Positions 11,131-23,112 are shown, counted from the stretch's first letter. The stretch: 64,000 bases of DNA from Astropecten irregularis (GCA_963971285.1 OZ020261.1:5955983-6019982); one strand, 5' to 3'. Notes: a model not told the origin generated them from the sequence alone. Made by a program: numbers and translations.

Positions 11131-12828
11131 TATTCATGAAATTAATATCCACAAATTAAGGTACTAGATTGAAACATTTTGAATTACTTTTCAAGCAATG
11201 GTGTAACCTATCGCAGTGGAAAGTACAAACAAGCGCTCTGTGATCGTGGTGGAACATGATCTTGGAGAAGTTCCAACTCTTGTACCAGTCACAACGCTTC
11301 CCAATGTAACTCGACTCAATAACAGTAATATAGACACTTCACATTGGCTGGAAAGCACATCGGGATACGAATCAACGAACTAATTTGTTTCTTCTTCTTC
11401 CTCTTCTTCTTATTCTTCTCTAACGCAGAGATACTCGAAGTCATGCCACTGAATTCGCCGGCATCACTGAACTTATAGGACTAATCAACTAATGGCAGCA
11501 GCGTGCAACTCGAGATACCGCCTAAGCAAGGGCGTCCCATTCAGAGCTCCGATGGAGTGATATCGTCCTTGAAGGGATGTGCACTATAGGAGGACGCTTT
11601 AAGTATAAAGCCGAACTGTCCACCCCTCGAGTTGTCAAGCTCAGCATCCCGAGGTGGCGTTTCTAGACAGCTAGGACGTTTTCCTCGCAGAGATGGAGGG
11701 GCGCGAACCCAGCCATCTCCCTTGATTCCCCCGTCACCGCCCCCTTGAAAACATTCCATTACGTATCGCTCAGCCACAAGAAACCTACCCTTTCCCAAAC
11801 CAGCTTCTTAGGTCGTCTTTTGGCTGCCGCATCATCTATCTCTCTAAGTCTAGTAACAACCCCCCCCCCCCCCCTCCCAACATCCATTTGGAAATTGGGA
11901 ATTCATCGTCGAAAAATGAGAAACCCCATGAGGTAAGACTTTTTCTTCTCTCTCTCTCTCACGATGTGTATGTCTCTCTTTTTTTGTATGATGGTATCTT
12001 CCTAAGATTAGTTTGCCATTATACTCGGATGGATTATGATCTCAGCCCATGATTTCGCCAATCGAAGCGCTCCGGGCCTCGAAGGGCGGCCGTATTCGGA
12101 AATTGGACGGCAGTCCTAGAGACCTGCTCATGCCTAGTTGGTTTGTTTCATCTCCTCTCTTCTTCTTCCCCCCCCCCCCCCCGCCCCCCCTTGGCCCGGA
12201 TAGAGAGATAGGGTCGTTGCTAAGTTATTGAGGTGATTCAATGTCTCGGTATCAGAAATCATCTAGGATGCTAGCAGCGGTCTTGTAGCTGAGATGTGCT
12301 GAATGCTCCATTTACTTGAATTAGACCGGTGTTTTTAAGGTACTACAGACTCACACACAAAATCCACATGATGCAAGAGTGTCATCGCGACATCGCGTCA
12401 AGGTGCTATATAATCTGGCTGGGTATTGATGAAAACATTCGACCATTGAGGAATATTAACATGGAAATGTCAATACTGGGATAAGAATGAGGTAGCTAGC
12501 TAAAGGTTGAGGAATTGTCCGCCCACTCCAGGCAACCAAGCCTTACAACCTGACAACCATTTTTTTTTTGCTGGCACCCTGCGCCTCTGTTAACTCTTTA
12601 ATGATTACCGCCAACAGCGCAAACCGATTGCGATTTTTATCTTGCAATGTGTTAAACGAAATTTTGGGCGAATGCATTCTCTAAAACATTGAATGCGCCA
12701 AACAAAAACTGCCCTGTGCTTGTTTTAGAACGAATTGTTAAATCAATGTAATACCGAGAACGTTTGCCACAATGAAGCAAAGTCAGTAAGATGTGTGGTC
12801 CTGAAATGGACCGATGAGAGTGGATTTT
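11131..12828. other. Non-coding stretch with low-complexity runs
   Basis: Holds CTT-rich sequence at 11390-11417, a C run at 11861-11877 and a C run at 12168-12190 in a pyrimidine-rich setting. No gene or dispersed repeat recognised. Confidence 0.5.
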
Positions 12829-12864
12829 CGACGTTTCGACTAGTGTGCTCTAGTCGTCCTTCGC
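12829..12864 (-). other. Stem-loop plus GAAACGTC, hammerhead-like remnant
   Basis: On the minus strand a perfect 6-bp stem GACTAG/CTAGTC is followed directly by GAAACGTCG. This is the order of hammerhead stem II, GAAA and the next stem. The CUGAUGA box is not intact. The same layout occurs at 13414 and 40138. Confidence 0.3.
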
Positions 12865-13413
12865 GACCACAAATCTTCCTAATAATAGTTTTATACATGG
12901 TGTCATCGCATCTTACTCATTCTAGTCTCTCCACCGTGCAAAACTTCAAACCTTACGAAAAACTCCTAGTTTTTCTAGAAACGATTCTCTAGTCGCATCA
13001 CAGGTGGTTACAGAAAAATCAGTGGTTGGTGATGGTATGATCAGTTGTCACCTTAAAAGAGGGGAAGTTTTCGGTGCAACCAAAGAGAGAATTCTTTCTC
13101 CAGAAGTACGGAATCCATTCAGATGAAAGATTGTATACCAAAAGGTTTTAGCACAGTGCAAGACTTTTTGCAGTTTGCAGTGTACAATGTCATGAACTCC
13201 TTTGCTAACAGCGAGGTATGTAGAAACGGATATTCTATCACGCAGTAATCGAGACAGTATGCTTAGCAGTATAGTCTAACGGTGCTGTTTAATGATAAGC
13301 CATGATTTACCTTTCTAATAAAAAGAAAGCAAATTGCTTAAACTTAAGCATATTTCACCACAATAACCTTAACAATAAAATCTGAAAGCTGGCATATTAC
13401 ATAGATATTTGTC
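12865..13413. other. Unassigned non-coding stretch
   Basis: Nothing recognised. Confidence 0.4.
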
Positions 13414-13452
13414 TTGCCCGACGTTTCGATTCTACCAGGATCTCTCTCAAAG
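13414..13452 (-). other. Stem-loop plus GAAACGTC, hammerhead-like remnant
   Basis: On the minus strand 'gagagagatcctggtagaat' leads to ATCGAAACGTCGGGC. The stem GATCC/AGAATC has one mismatch. The upstream core has decayed. Confidence 0.3.
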
Positions 13453-14291
13453 GCGAACTGACAAGAGGACAAGAACATGCAAGTGAAAGAAACACATACA
13501 TGGATGAGAGGATCAGGGCAAAGGGTGCAGTGTGACTAGGGAAATAGAGAAAGCATCCAACAGGGTAAGGGATGTGACAAATGGTTGTGGAGGTAGTAAA
13601 GATGAATTTGTCTTGCTAGATCACCCATTTGCAAGCAAAAAGCAACGTTTTAAGGTTGGAAAGATTTGGTCACTGTTTAGTTAATCGTTATCACCGTTTT
13701 GCGTACTTGGAAACTGTACATTCAACACAATATCGGCCGTTAAGCAGCGTTATAACATTGGCCCACATCTTCACAGGCAATGGCGTCGTTCTCTATACAA
13801 ACTCTTTTCCCAAAAGAGTCATCCACAGCGATGCGTGGTAAGCCCCACAGTGTTAAATTATTCAAAGCTAATTTGGTTTGATTTTCAAGGGCCTCCCACA
13901 GTTAAGAGCTTTTAAAGTAAAACGTCGAAGAAAGTAACGGAAGATCATTCGGGTAACAATCGCATGGGCTATTCGAAGTTCCTCATAAAATATTATTGTG
14001 GGGCGTTAAAGCCAGACTTAATTACACTGTCACGCAATCTCGTGTGAAAAATTCGCATACGGAATGATAATAAAACGCATATCTGGTGACTATGTGTAGA
14101 ATGAGCATTGGTTGAATATGTCTCCACAGGGAAACTCCAGAGGTAAATAAGTCTCCACAAAGTTTTCACGAAACTGGTACTTGAAACTAAAAACTCAAAA
14201 ATGAGGAATTTCAAAAGTATCCGTTGCAAAGAGAAGTAAGAAGTAAGGGACGCTCGCTAGAATTTTCGATACCAAGACAGTGATTCTGGTT
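13453..14291. other. Unassigned non-coding stretch
   Basis: No gene or repeat recognised. Confidence 0.4.
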
Positions 14292-14407
14292 CAATGGGAG
14301 TCTTTTGAGGATCGGTCTTCAAATCAACAGCGCATGCGCGCGCATGCTCACAATTGCGTGCGCGTGCTCTGTTGACATGAAGACCGATTCTCAAAAGTCT
14401 GCCATTG
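14292..14407. mobile_element. Palindromic MITE (CAATGGSAGWCTTTTGAG type)
   Basis: Arms CAATGGGAGTCTTTTGAGG and its near complement CAAAAGTCTGCCATTG enclose a GC-rich core with 'gcgcatgcgcgcgcatgctc' and 'acaattgcgtgcgcg'. A longer relative lies at 20634-20779. Confidence 0.65.
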
Positions 14408-15616
14408 GGACCGATTTCAATTCTGCTCTTTGGAGAGTATTCATTAGTACACGAGAACAAAGTCTTCTCACGAATACAAATTCCGTTATGTGTGAATCTA
14501 CCTCAGTTCAGCACAATAAGGTTGTGGGTATGTGTTTGAACATGACAAATTATATAGGCCTATTTTTTCCCCATGCATTTAAACTCATTATGGACACTGC
14601 CAACTGCAAACGCCACACATACGCATAGTTATAACGCTCGGTAGACGTGTTCGTGCGTGACAGCAACTACACGGTGCGAATCTCGCGCTGGCTGCCATCT
14701 ATTGATCACTAATTAGCAACAGTGAGCAAGTAGCGTATAAAAGCCTCGTGCTAGCGGGGTGATTCCGAGGAAGACGAGTTTATATCATGTAACGTGTAGA
14801 CGGTGATATTTGGGCTGATTATGTAAAGCGGAAATTTTTCATTATTTATATTGAACTGTAAATATAACGATGTGTGTTCTTCTTATTTGTTCATTTATTA
14901 TTTTACTGTTTGATTGTTTATTATGTTATCGTCTTATGGAGGTTATTTATTTGTAATTGATTACAAAATTATTTATTGATTCATTGATGTGTTTATCTAT
15001 TTTTTTATTTTTTTATTTTTTTTGTAAAATAATATTGATGAATCCAAGATTGAATAAATTTCTCCTAAAAACCATTGTCTATTTTTTTTATTTCAATACA
15101 AGTAATAAACGTGCAAGTAATAAATAATAACCATTCATTTATTTATTCATCTATATATTTATTTATATTGTTCATTTATATTTTCACACGGGCATTCCAT
15201 GCATGTATACATGAATCAAATCTAGGTTGTTGTGTCTTATTTTTTTGTCTTCGCCTGTCAGAATGACCGATTGCATTGGAGTTGATATTCAACGGATATT
15301 AATAGCAAATTACATAGTCTCATTACCACGGCTCTTTCTACCGTCTATCTCCAAGGCGCAAGCAAGATTTATAGATGGAGGTTAGAATCGTTCTTTTTTG
15401 TGTGTACACACTTTGTATTAGGGGCTTTAAACGTACGTGGACGTGTTGCCAAACGTCTGCTTGTTGTCGTTGTCTCTTTTCAAGGCTAATTTAGTCGGCG
15501 ACTTCATGTAATATATCAGGAGGGGTGACGCCACGGCTAATGATTCTGCATGGATGCACAGGTTGGGAGTTTGTCGTTCTTCATCTATGCATGTGTGTTT
15601 TGGTGGCTTTCTCAAA
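14408..15616. other. Unassigned stretch, very AT-rich 14820-15190
   Basis: 14820-15190 is dominated by ATTTATT repeats. A TATA-box-like TATAAAAG lies at 14736-14743 and AATAAA near 15053, with no coding sequence between. No gene call is made. Confidence 0.4.
14736..14743 (+). promoter_or_regulatory. TATA-box-like TATAAAAG
   Basis: TATAAAAGCC is a good match to a TATA box, followed about 30 bases later by GC-richer sequence. No open frame follows; the first ATG downstream is immediately stopped. It could belong to a decayed element promoter or be chance. Confidence 0.2.
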
Positions 15617-16077
15617 GCTCGGCTCAGGCTACGGCTCCGGCTCCGGCTCCTTTTCGTGAATCCATTATAAAATTACGGATATTAAAATAGAGGTTTTTCA
15701 CTACAGTTCAGAAGTAGATTCTCTGGTTTTGAAAGGAATAACAGGAGCCAATTTCATAAAACTGTTAAGCACAAAAATTTGCTTAGCACAAAAATGTCTC
15801 GCCCAATAAAACAAACCATCATTGAAAATTCCATTTGATATTCATGGTCAGCGAACAACAGCAAAAGAACAATCACAAGTGATACACAACACGTGGACAT
15901 TTGGTTGTTAACCCTGTTTTTATTGAGACAGAAATGTTATGCTAAGCAACTTTTTGCGCTTTACAGTTTTATGAAATTGGCCCCACATGCTTCAGCTTCG
16001 ATGAAAGACAACAACCTTATTTTCAGCATAATGATGACAGAGACGAAGCCAGAGCCGGAGCCTGAACCGGAGCCGAG
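15617..16077. mobile_element. GGCTCC-ended MITE carrying a nested PAL-B
   Basis: Ends are 'gctccggctccggctcc' and 'agccggagcctgaaccgg', inverted repeats of a GGCTCC motif. The two internal halves ('aatagaggtttttcactac' before, 'cttcagcttcgatgaaag' after) match the elements at 62378 in reverse orientation. PAL-B interrupts them at 15744-15984. A frame reading Pro-Glu repeats across the right end is an artefact. Confidence 0.75.
15744..15984 (+). mobile_element. PAL-B MITE nested in GGCTCC element
   Basis: Starts GGAGCCAATTTCATAAAACT and ends TTTTATGAAATTGGCCCC. The interior carries 'cttagcacaaaaatgtc', 'gttgttaaccctg' and 'gatacacaacacgtgg', as in five other copies. ACA precedes (15741-15743) and follows (15985-15987), a possible 3-bp target duplication. 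Confidence 0.85.
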
Positions 16078-16460
16078 TTTCGTGGAGTCGCAAGCTCCAA
16101 CATCTGACTATAGCTACAATAACCTAGGACTGTATAGTGCAGCAGGCGCAGTAAAGTAGACCATGCCATGTATACAGATATCCAAGTCTGTGCATTTAGC
16201 TGCACGATCCTACAAAACGGATCAGGTGGCGTATACTGTCAGCCAATTTCTCGCCAAGTGTTCAAGGATGATCCCCCACACGCCAATTGTTTTAATTATC
16301 ATCTTTACAATAATGCTGCTCATACCAAGCCAGCACGAATAAAGACACCAGCTGATGATGTTTGTAACAAACAACCAAGGTTCAACATCCTATGATTGCA
16401 ACGTGCGCGTGTTTACTTATGAAACAACTGAAACAGCTAGTCGTTCGTTGTTTTCCAGAT
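16078..16460. other. Unassigned non-coding stretch
   Basis: Nothing recognised. Confidence 0.4.
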
Positions 16461-17459
16461 TTGTATTTTGATGACTAGCTTTTAGAAACTAGCTGATTGA
16501 AATGAAGCCCCTCTTAAAGGTAGTATCATACTTTGGTTTTTGTCAAAGAAATACAGATTCATGGGGAAAAAATATAAAGACAGATACAGTAACAGTCATC
16601 TGTGAAAATTTCACTCCCAATATGATGCACACTTTTTGAGAAAACAGTGAAAATCGACCACAGTATTTCTTAAGTCTTTTCTCTTTTATTTTTGATCTTT
16701 TAAAAGATCAAAAAGATTTTCGGTCGTTGTTTTACTAATTTCTTGATAAATACACCATTTCAGGCGGAAAACATTTAACAGTATATTTCTACCACCACCA
16801 TCTTCATACCCTGTAAGTTATACGTAAATCTGTGAACATTTCTGTTTTGGTGTCTTACCAAAGTATGATACTACCTTTAAAGAAAAGGAATACAAATTAC
16901 CAAAAATTTATACTGTACCTAAAAACAACCACATTTGCAAAACAACCACATTTGCATTTTGAAATCTAGCTTTTAGGAACTAGCTGATTAAACTGAGGCC
17001 CCTCTGCAAAAAATGAATACAAATTACCAAAAATGTTTAGTATACCTAAAAACAACCACATTTGCATTTTGAAGAATCGACAAGCTTTAGAAAAATAGCT
17101 AATTGAAATGAAGGTTCTTTTAAAAAAAAATAATAGAAATGACCAAAAAAAATGAACTTTACCTAAAAACAAGTTGCATTTTGAAGACTAGTTTTGGAAA
17201 CTAGGTGATTGATATGTAGGTTCTCTTCAGAAAAATGAATAAAAATTACAAAAAAATGAACTATACCTAAAACAATTTGCATTTTGAGACTAGCTTTTGA
17301 AAACTAGCTGATTGAAATTTAGCCCCTATCCAAAAAAATGACCCAAAAATGTAATATTATACCTTAGAAAAAAAGAAGAAAAAAAAACAGATTTGCATTT
17401 TGAAGAGTCGACAATCTGAAATGAAGTCTCTCTTCAAAAAATGAATATAAATGACCAAT
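16461..17459 (+). repeat. Tandem array, about 104-127 bp period, AT-rich
   Basis: Units carry 'ttgcattttgaagactagc', a 'gaaactagctgattgaaatg' segment and 'aatacaaattaccaaaaat'. The TTGCATTTTGA anchor recurs at about 16952, 17061, 17173, 17277 and 17392, after a first unit at 16461. Six diverged units. The first is split by the TTAA-A copy at 16518-16876. Confidence 0.85.
16518..16876 (+). mobile_element. TTAA-A MITE inside tandem array
   Basis: 359 bp, ends AGGTAGTATCATACTTTGG and its complement, flanked by TTAA at 16514-16517 and 16877-16880. It has the GATCTTTTAAAAGATC core. It sits in the first array unit where the other units read 'ctcttcaaaaaatga' or similar, so the empty site can be inferred from its neighbours. 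Confidence 0.9.
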
Positions 17460-17849
17460 AAGGTACTATGTCTACATACATCCAGATATTCTGGAATGGT
17501 AATCTTGAGATGAAAATTGTCTAGTCTTGTTTGCTTCATTGAGACACAGACAGGGAACGAAATATTGTCTGCCCCTAAAAAAAATGTTACCGCTGTTGAT
17601 TTGCCGCCATGTTTATGTCATGTCCATACAAGACAACGTCTTGACTGCGTGGTATAGGCGACTGGTATATGGAGGAGTGTGGTCAAGGTTAGCAGCATAT
17701 AGCGCGTGACATTGATTCTACACCCACACGTTCATATTGCCAATATGCAAATGACGACCAATTAAAGATACTCTGACTCAACATTGGATGCAATTGGTCA
17801 TTGGGTGACTTGCTTTTGTCTTTGAATGATTGGCCAGTGAATAACTAAT
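17460..17849. other. Unassigned non-coding stretch
   Basis: Nothing recognised. Confidence 0.4.
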
Positions 17850-18215
17850 ACATATTATTTATTTCTTGTTTATCCTGGGTTTTACCTGCTTAGTGAAACA
17901 CACACTGTTTTCCAGAGGTTCCCAGCAATTACAATATGAATTATGAAGGATGGTGCTACACGTGACCGAGAAGCAGGTTTTCATGGGCGCCCTTTGGAAG
18001 CCAGCCAGCCACATCAACCCATCAGGAGGCACAGCTTAGGATCGAAAGAGTTTGATTTTTGTGGAGGGAGGAAAACCGGAGAAACCGGAGAAAAACCCTC
18101 GTAGCATAGGAAAGAACCAACGCACAACTCTACTCACATATTACCCAAGCCGGGATCGAACCCGGGCCACATTGGTGAGAGGCGAGTGCCTAACGCACTT
18201 TGCCACCTATGCCCC
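17850..18215 (-). mobile_element. SINE with tRNA-like head
   Basis: On the minus strand the head starts GGGGCATAGGTGGCAAAGTG with an A-box-like segment and has a B box GGGTTCGATCCCGG (18151-18165). A T-stem CCCGGG/CCCGGC is visible. The body has 'ctccggtttctccggttttc' and ends in AT-rich 'aagaaataaataatatg'. About 365 bp. The 'gttttcctccc' body motif is shared with the SINE at 1645. Confidence 0.75.
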
Positions 18216-19381
18216 ATATAATTCTGATAATAATCTAATGATAATAATTAACCGTTTTTATCGCGCTCATCGCAATCATTGCCTCTAAGCGCATATTGCT
18301 AATATCCCTAACTAATGTTATTTTAACAATATCAGCTCCATGTGGAGTATACATCCCTAAGCACACAAAGGCTAATCAAGCACAAACCAATCTCCTTGCA
18401 TTTTATACATCTGGGTGACTGAAGAGAAGCAATATGTGACAAAGGGTCTTGCCTAAGGACACAAACACCACTAACCCATGTCTGGATCCCAGTCAACAAT
18501 ATGTAGATTGACCGAGCGAGTCCTCGAGTACGAAGCACCAGACCAGTGACCACAGCAACCCACTTTCTTCCGAACAGCTAGTAGACAATTTCAAAAAGCT
18601 TGGATGGAAAACATTTGCTGTTTCGTTCATGCAGTCGCTTGTGCTTTCTATACTACAGTACTTTTTCACGATCTATGTACAAGAATGACATTTACATTAT
18701 TGGTGTTGAAAGCCATATCCATATCCATATCCATTTTTATACTGCTGTATGAGTGGCTATTACCAGCCAGTGTAAGTGTAATAATCACACATATGACTAT
18801 GTCATTGGTCTTTCAATTGCACTTGTAAGTTCTTCAATTACAATTCCAGCCTCGGGGCTCGGAAAGAGTGACTGAAAAAAAAATGGCTCCGACGGAATGC
18901 AAAGATCAATGTCTTTTTACCTTTAAGTCTTTCCTTACCCCTGATAATGATCAGTGCCAAATTGAAAAGGTCATCAACCAGCATTTTGTGATGGGAAAGA
19001 TAAATGGTATAATTTTGCCCATATGTAATTAAAGACTGTATGTTACGCCCATTATAATTTTGTTTTCAGTAATAAGATGACACGAAGAAGCAAAGCAATG
19101 GGTTTGTAGAGGACGGTTATGCGGGGAGTGTGACTGGTGATGGAGGTCGGCACGATGATGAAGATGTTGGTAAATGCGGTTGCAATGGTAAATAATTGGT
19201 GACCATGGAAATGGAAACTCATTATGCAAATGGTATCTCATTGACTGTGACGTCATAAGAGGGCGTCCTTGGTCAGGAGACAAAACGATGTAGCCCATTA
19301 CAACATGCATCGTATACACATGTTATCGTTCCATCACTGTTTTGCCTTTAAGATGGCAGTGGAATGACGCCAATTCACAAT
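18216..19381. other. Unassigned non-coding stretch
   Basis: Includes a short (CCATAT)n run at 18713-18732. No gene recognised. Confidence 0.4.
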
Positions 19382-19501
19382 GGGCCTGTTTGTTCATGGC
19401 ACAGGATCCCAGATTTGGGGATCCACCTCCTATGCAGGGTACGCTAAAATGGAATCCGGGTCAGTAGAATCCGTGATCCTGTGCAATATACAAACAGGCC
19501 C
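19382..19501. mobile_element. Short palindromic MITE (GGGCCTGTTTGT type)
   Basis: GGGCCTGTTTGTTCATG at the left and ATACAAACAGGCCC at the right. Internal 'cacaggatccc' and 'gtgatcctgtgc' also pair. AAT lies on both sides (19379-19381, 19502-19504). 120 bp, single copy in the window. Confidence 0.6.
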
Positions 19502-20633
19502 AATTTCTTGTCGAACAGTAAAAGCCACATCTTGACCTCATGGGGGCGCTCTACTGACGCCATATTTAAGGTGCACAACACACGGATCATCCAAAACTAC
19601 AAAATATATTTCAGAATAATGTACCACATCATCGGTATGGAATGAATCCTCAAATTGACTTAACTTTGCTACATCTATTAATTAAGCTATTGCAAGTATA
19701 TTCGTGTAAATCATGCTTTTCGGACCTGTACACAAAGATGGCGTCGGATACCTAATAGCGTCCTCATAAGATCAACTTAACCACAGCCTATTCAAAGTAC
19801 TCCATGACACCGCTGTGATCAACCAATTGGATGCGATCAACCAACACCACAGCGCAGTAGGTGTCAGCGATATGATATCGTCTCATCATGTGATTATTAA
19901 CACTACTCATTAACCATTTCCATTTCTACTCATGCGAATTCCTTCAGAGTCCCCAGTGATGCTTCACATTCAATTTACGTCGATTCTACGGGTGCTGCGC
20001 GATTGCATCACCGCAGAATAACAAACAGCTGTGCGGGCAGCGGACCGGTAACAGTTGGCTCCAACAAAAGTGCAATGTCCTGCAAACATACATCCCCCGT
20101 GACGAGTTTGCACCCATGACGGACGTGTACTTCGCGATAATCTGCGCACGCGCGTCAGAAAGTTTCTAATACGTATAACGCTTCTTCAAAAGTTAACTTC
20201 GATGGGCGAAATTATCACGTGAGGGATTGATCTAGTTAGTGTGAATTGGGTGACAGATGGTGATGGTGTAGTTTGATGCTGTTCACGTTATGAACTGTAA
20301 TTGCCGCCGAATTAACGCCTGCCGTTGGACTGCCCTGGCTAATTACTAAACTAATTAATAATTAACTCAAGACACTAATTGGGGAGTGTCGTCTTAATTT
20401 CCTAGAATTAATTTGGCTGTTTTATTCTTCTTGTTTCCTAGTCGCGCGCGTTTGAGCATTGATCGTTGTGATTAAGGCCTGTAATTGATGTCAGTAAGTT
20501 TTAAAGTGACCAGATACTGAGGAGAGAAAATGGTTCCAAAATCACAAATGAGTTTAGCAGCTGAAAGAAAGCTTTCCAATGAAAGAACATTTTGGGTGCC
20601 TTTTATTATCTGAAGAAACTTGAAATACATTCA
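19502..20633. other. Unassigned non-coding stretch
   Basis: Nothing recognised apart from a partial duplication of 'gcgatcaacca' near 19815-19845. Confidence 0.4.
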
Positions 20634-20779
20634 CAATGAGAGACTTTTGAGACGTTGGCAGCAGCAGACCCAAGTCTCTTTTTTGGCTAGCTCTGAGCAT
20701 GCGCAGGCAATTGTGAGCAAGCGCGTGTTGTGCGCGTTCCTGTGCGTGCGCTTTCAAGCTGACGCTTCAGTCTCCCATT
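20634..20779. mobile_element. Diverged relative of the 14292 palindromic MITE
   Basis: Begins CAATGAGAGACTTTTGAGA and ends TTCAGTCTCCCATT. The centre has 'gagcatgcgcaggcaattgt' matching the complement of the 14292 core. Arms are strongly diverged. Confidence 0.5.
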
Positions 20780-20837
20780 ATTTTCCACAGAACTCCCGAT
20801 CTCCCGTTTGATAACATGTTCGGGTTTGTGAAAACCC

Positions 20838-21605
20838 ATCTATGTTTAAAGCGTGCTTGTGTCAAAGCACACCTATGTCACAGCTTACTTACGACATGTG
20901 TTTCCTGTGTGACAACGTGGGTTTGACAATCTATCTATGTTATAGCGTGCTTTTGTCACAGCACACCTGTCACAGATTACCTACTACATGTGTTGCCTGT
21001 GTGACAACGTGGGTTTGTGACAATCTATCTATGTTACAGCGTGCTTTTGTCACAGCACACTTGTCACAGATTACCTACTACATGTGTTTCCTGTGTGACA
21101 ACGTGGGTTTGTGACAATATATCTATGTTATAGCGTGCTTTTGTCACAGCACACCTGTCACAGATTACCTACTACATGGGTTGCCTGTGCGACAATTTCC
21201 TTGTGTGACAACGTGGGTTTGTGACAATATATCTATGTTATAAAGTACTTTTGTCACAGCACACCTGTCACAGATTACCTACTATATGTGTTGCCTGTGT
21301 GACAACATCCTTGTGTGACAACGTGGGTTTGTGACAATCTATCTATGTTATAGCGTGCTTTTGTCACAGCACACCTTTCACAAATTACCTACTACATGTG
21401 TTGCATGTGTGACAACGTGGGTTTGTTACAATCTATCTATGTTATAGCGTGCTTTTGTGACAGCACACCTATGTCACAGATTACCCACGACACGAGTTGC
21501 CTGTGCGACAACCTCCTTGTGTGACAACGTGGGTTGGTGACAATCTATCTATGTTACAGCGTGCTTGTGTCACATCACACCTGTGTCACAGTATACCTAT
21601 ACGAC
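20838..21605 (+). repeat. 94/110-bp minisatellite rich in TGTCACA/TGTGACA
   Basis: Seven units plus a partial one. The end of the CTATCTATGT anchor falls at 20940, 21034, 21128, 21238, 21348, 21442 and 21554, giving spacings 94, 94, 110, 110, 94 and 112. The longer units hold an extra 16-18 bases ('tgtgcgacaatttccttg' and variants), a local duplication of the TGTGTGACAAC segment. The inverted TGTCACAG and CTGTGACA motifs recur in each unit. Confidence 0.95.
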
Positions 21606-22563
21606 ATTATGTTGTCACCTGTGCGACGATGATGTCCGTGTTCCAGTTTAAAAACCGGTCAGACAACCTGTCGACCTACAGCCACCTGTCTCAGAGAGCA
21701 AACTGGAAACATCCATTATACCACAGGAAATAAAACAAATCCTCCTTCCTCAACCGTTCTCTGCCCACCGTCCCTCGAGGAAGACCATTCAACTAAATCA
21801 AACATTGAACCGATCAGGGTTCTCAGGAACTAAACAAGACACCGGACTGTTAAAGGTCTCTCAGCCACACTCTAACCATTTCTCATGAGACCTCTCGTCT
21901 GGGCTCCTCCATTCTTCTTCCTCAGCCCTCTCTTGTACTTTCCCTTTCTCCAGGTTCGTCTTCTTCTTTTTTTTTCTTCTTCTTCTTCTTCTTCTTCATC
22001 ACCCGGTCCTGCAAGGATCGCACGATTTATACAAAATCGAATCCGGGCGAATTAGGAGGTAGGGAAGCGTGCAGCTTGACGTAATTAGATTCCAAGAGGG
22101 AGGCATTGATTGCTTCCTAGAGCGGTTAAAACGCGGATTCTAGAGCGAGCAGAGAAAACAATCCCATGGGTTCTTTAGGCCGTCTTTTGCCCCCTTTAAA
22201 ACGCCTTTACCAGGCCTGGATACTGTCCTTTTTTGACATTTAGCGTATTGTCTGAACCTCATTTGAAATTGATTAGTGTCGTAATTTAAGAGTTAATGGG
22301 ACTGGGCTGGCCCACGAAATGTGGAACGGTGTTTTCCAAAAGTAGGGGAGCAACAACAAACGGTCTGGCAGACACGTGCCACCCGCAAATCCGCTTTCGA
22401 GAACGCGGGCATTTTACGGTTTACGTGTACTTCGTTGCTCTACCATAACAAGATGCTTGGGCGTTGACACCTGTTTCATCGTGGTGATCAGATGGTCTTT
22501 ACTTTATGGAAAGATCTCGAAAACTTTGTATACCAGAACAAATTCTTCTACCCTATATGTTGT
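21606..22563. other. Non-coding stretch with (TTC)n
   Basis: A CTT/TTC run lies at about 21958-21999. Otherwise nothing recognised. Confidence 0.5.
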
Positions 22564-22567
22564 TTAA

Positions 22568-22986
22568 AGGTTTACAGTAATCAAAACATATGTGAAGTTA
22601 AATACATCTGTATTGTTATAAAACTCAACCTGTCTATCATTGTTTGTACTAAAAACTATTGTATATATAGAAAACTGAGGTATTTTAGGCCCATAATTTA
22701 GCACCCCACCTTCCGCCACGAAAAACCTTGCTTACGTAACATGCAGAACGCCACGCAGTATACCGTGTGGCGAGCCTATACTAGTTATATATGTAAACGT
22801 CACTTGCTTTTGTTGCGTGGATCGGTTCCAAGGGGGTATTTTGGGGGGCGGGGCATACATGTACTGATTTTGTAACGTTTTGGTCAAAAGTAAGCACTTA
22901 CATAAACATATGAATTTATAATTATGTATTAAGCAATGATTTTAAAGCACTTTCACCCCTTTCCCAATTTTGATTACAGTAAACCT
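22568..22986 (-). mobile_element. TTAA-K MITE, full length
   Basis: 419 bp between TTAA at 22564-22567 and 22987-22990. Ends AGGTTTACAGTAATCAAAA and TTTTGATTACAGTAAACCT are near-perfect inverted repeats. The internal 'gcaccccaccttccgccacg' and 'ggggcggggcatacatgta' match the copies at 25268 and 39302 in opposite orientation. Confidence 0.85.
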
Positions 22987-22990
22987 TTAA

Positions 22991-23037
22991 ATGTTGCAAT
23001 ATGGTACTGTCGCAATATGGTATAGTGTTAGGATTCT
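22991..23037. other. Short spacer
   Basis: Spacer with a small tandem 'caatatggta' repeat (22999-23022). Confidence 0.4.
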
Positions 23038-23112
23038 GTGCCACGACTGGGAATCGAACCAGAAACCAATGAGACGCAGTGGCAGCGCTCTACCACTCAG
23101 TCATTGACACAT
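23038..23112 (-). mobile_element. tRNA-like SINE head or tRNA pseudogene
   Basis: Minus strand: A-box-like TGAGTGGTAGAGCGC and B box GGTTCGATTCC, with a CTGG/CCAG T-stem. The acceptor arms pair poorly, so it is not called as a functional tRNA. No SINE body is recognisable downstream. Confidence 0.5.

Noticed and set aside
15893..16159. Frame with a Pro-Glu repeat
   Set aside because: The repeat is the GGCTCC inverted terminus of a MITE, read across a nested insertion.
18136..18215. Functional tRNA on the minus strand
   Set aside because: Boxes are good but the acceptor stem does not pair and a SINE body follows.
20838..21605. CRISPR array
   Set aside because: Whole units are repeated without unique spacers; it is a minisatellite.
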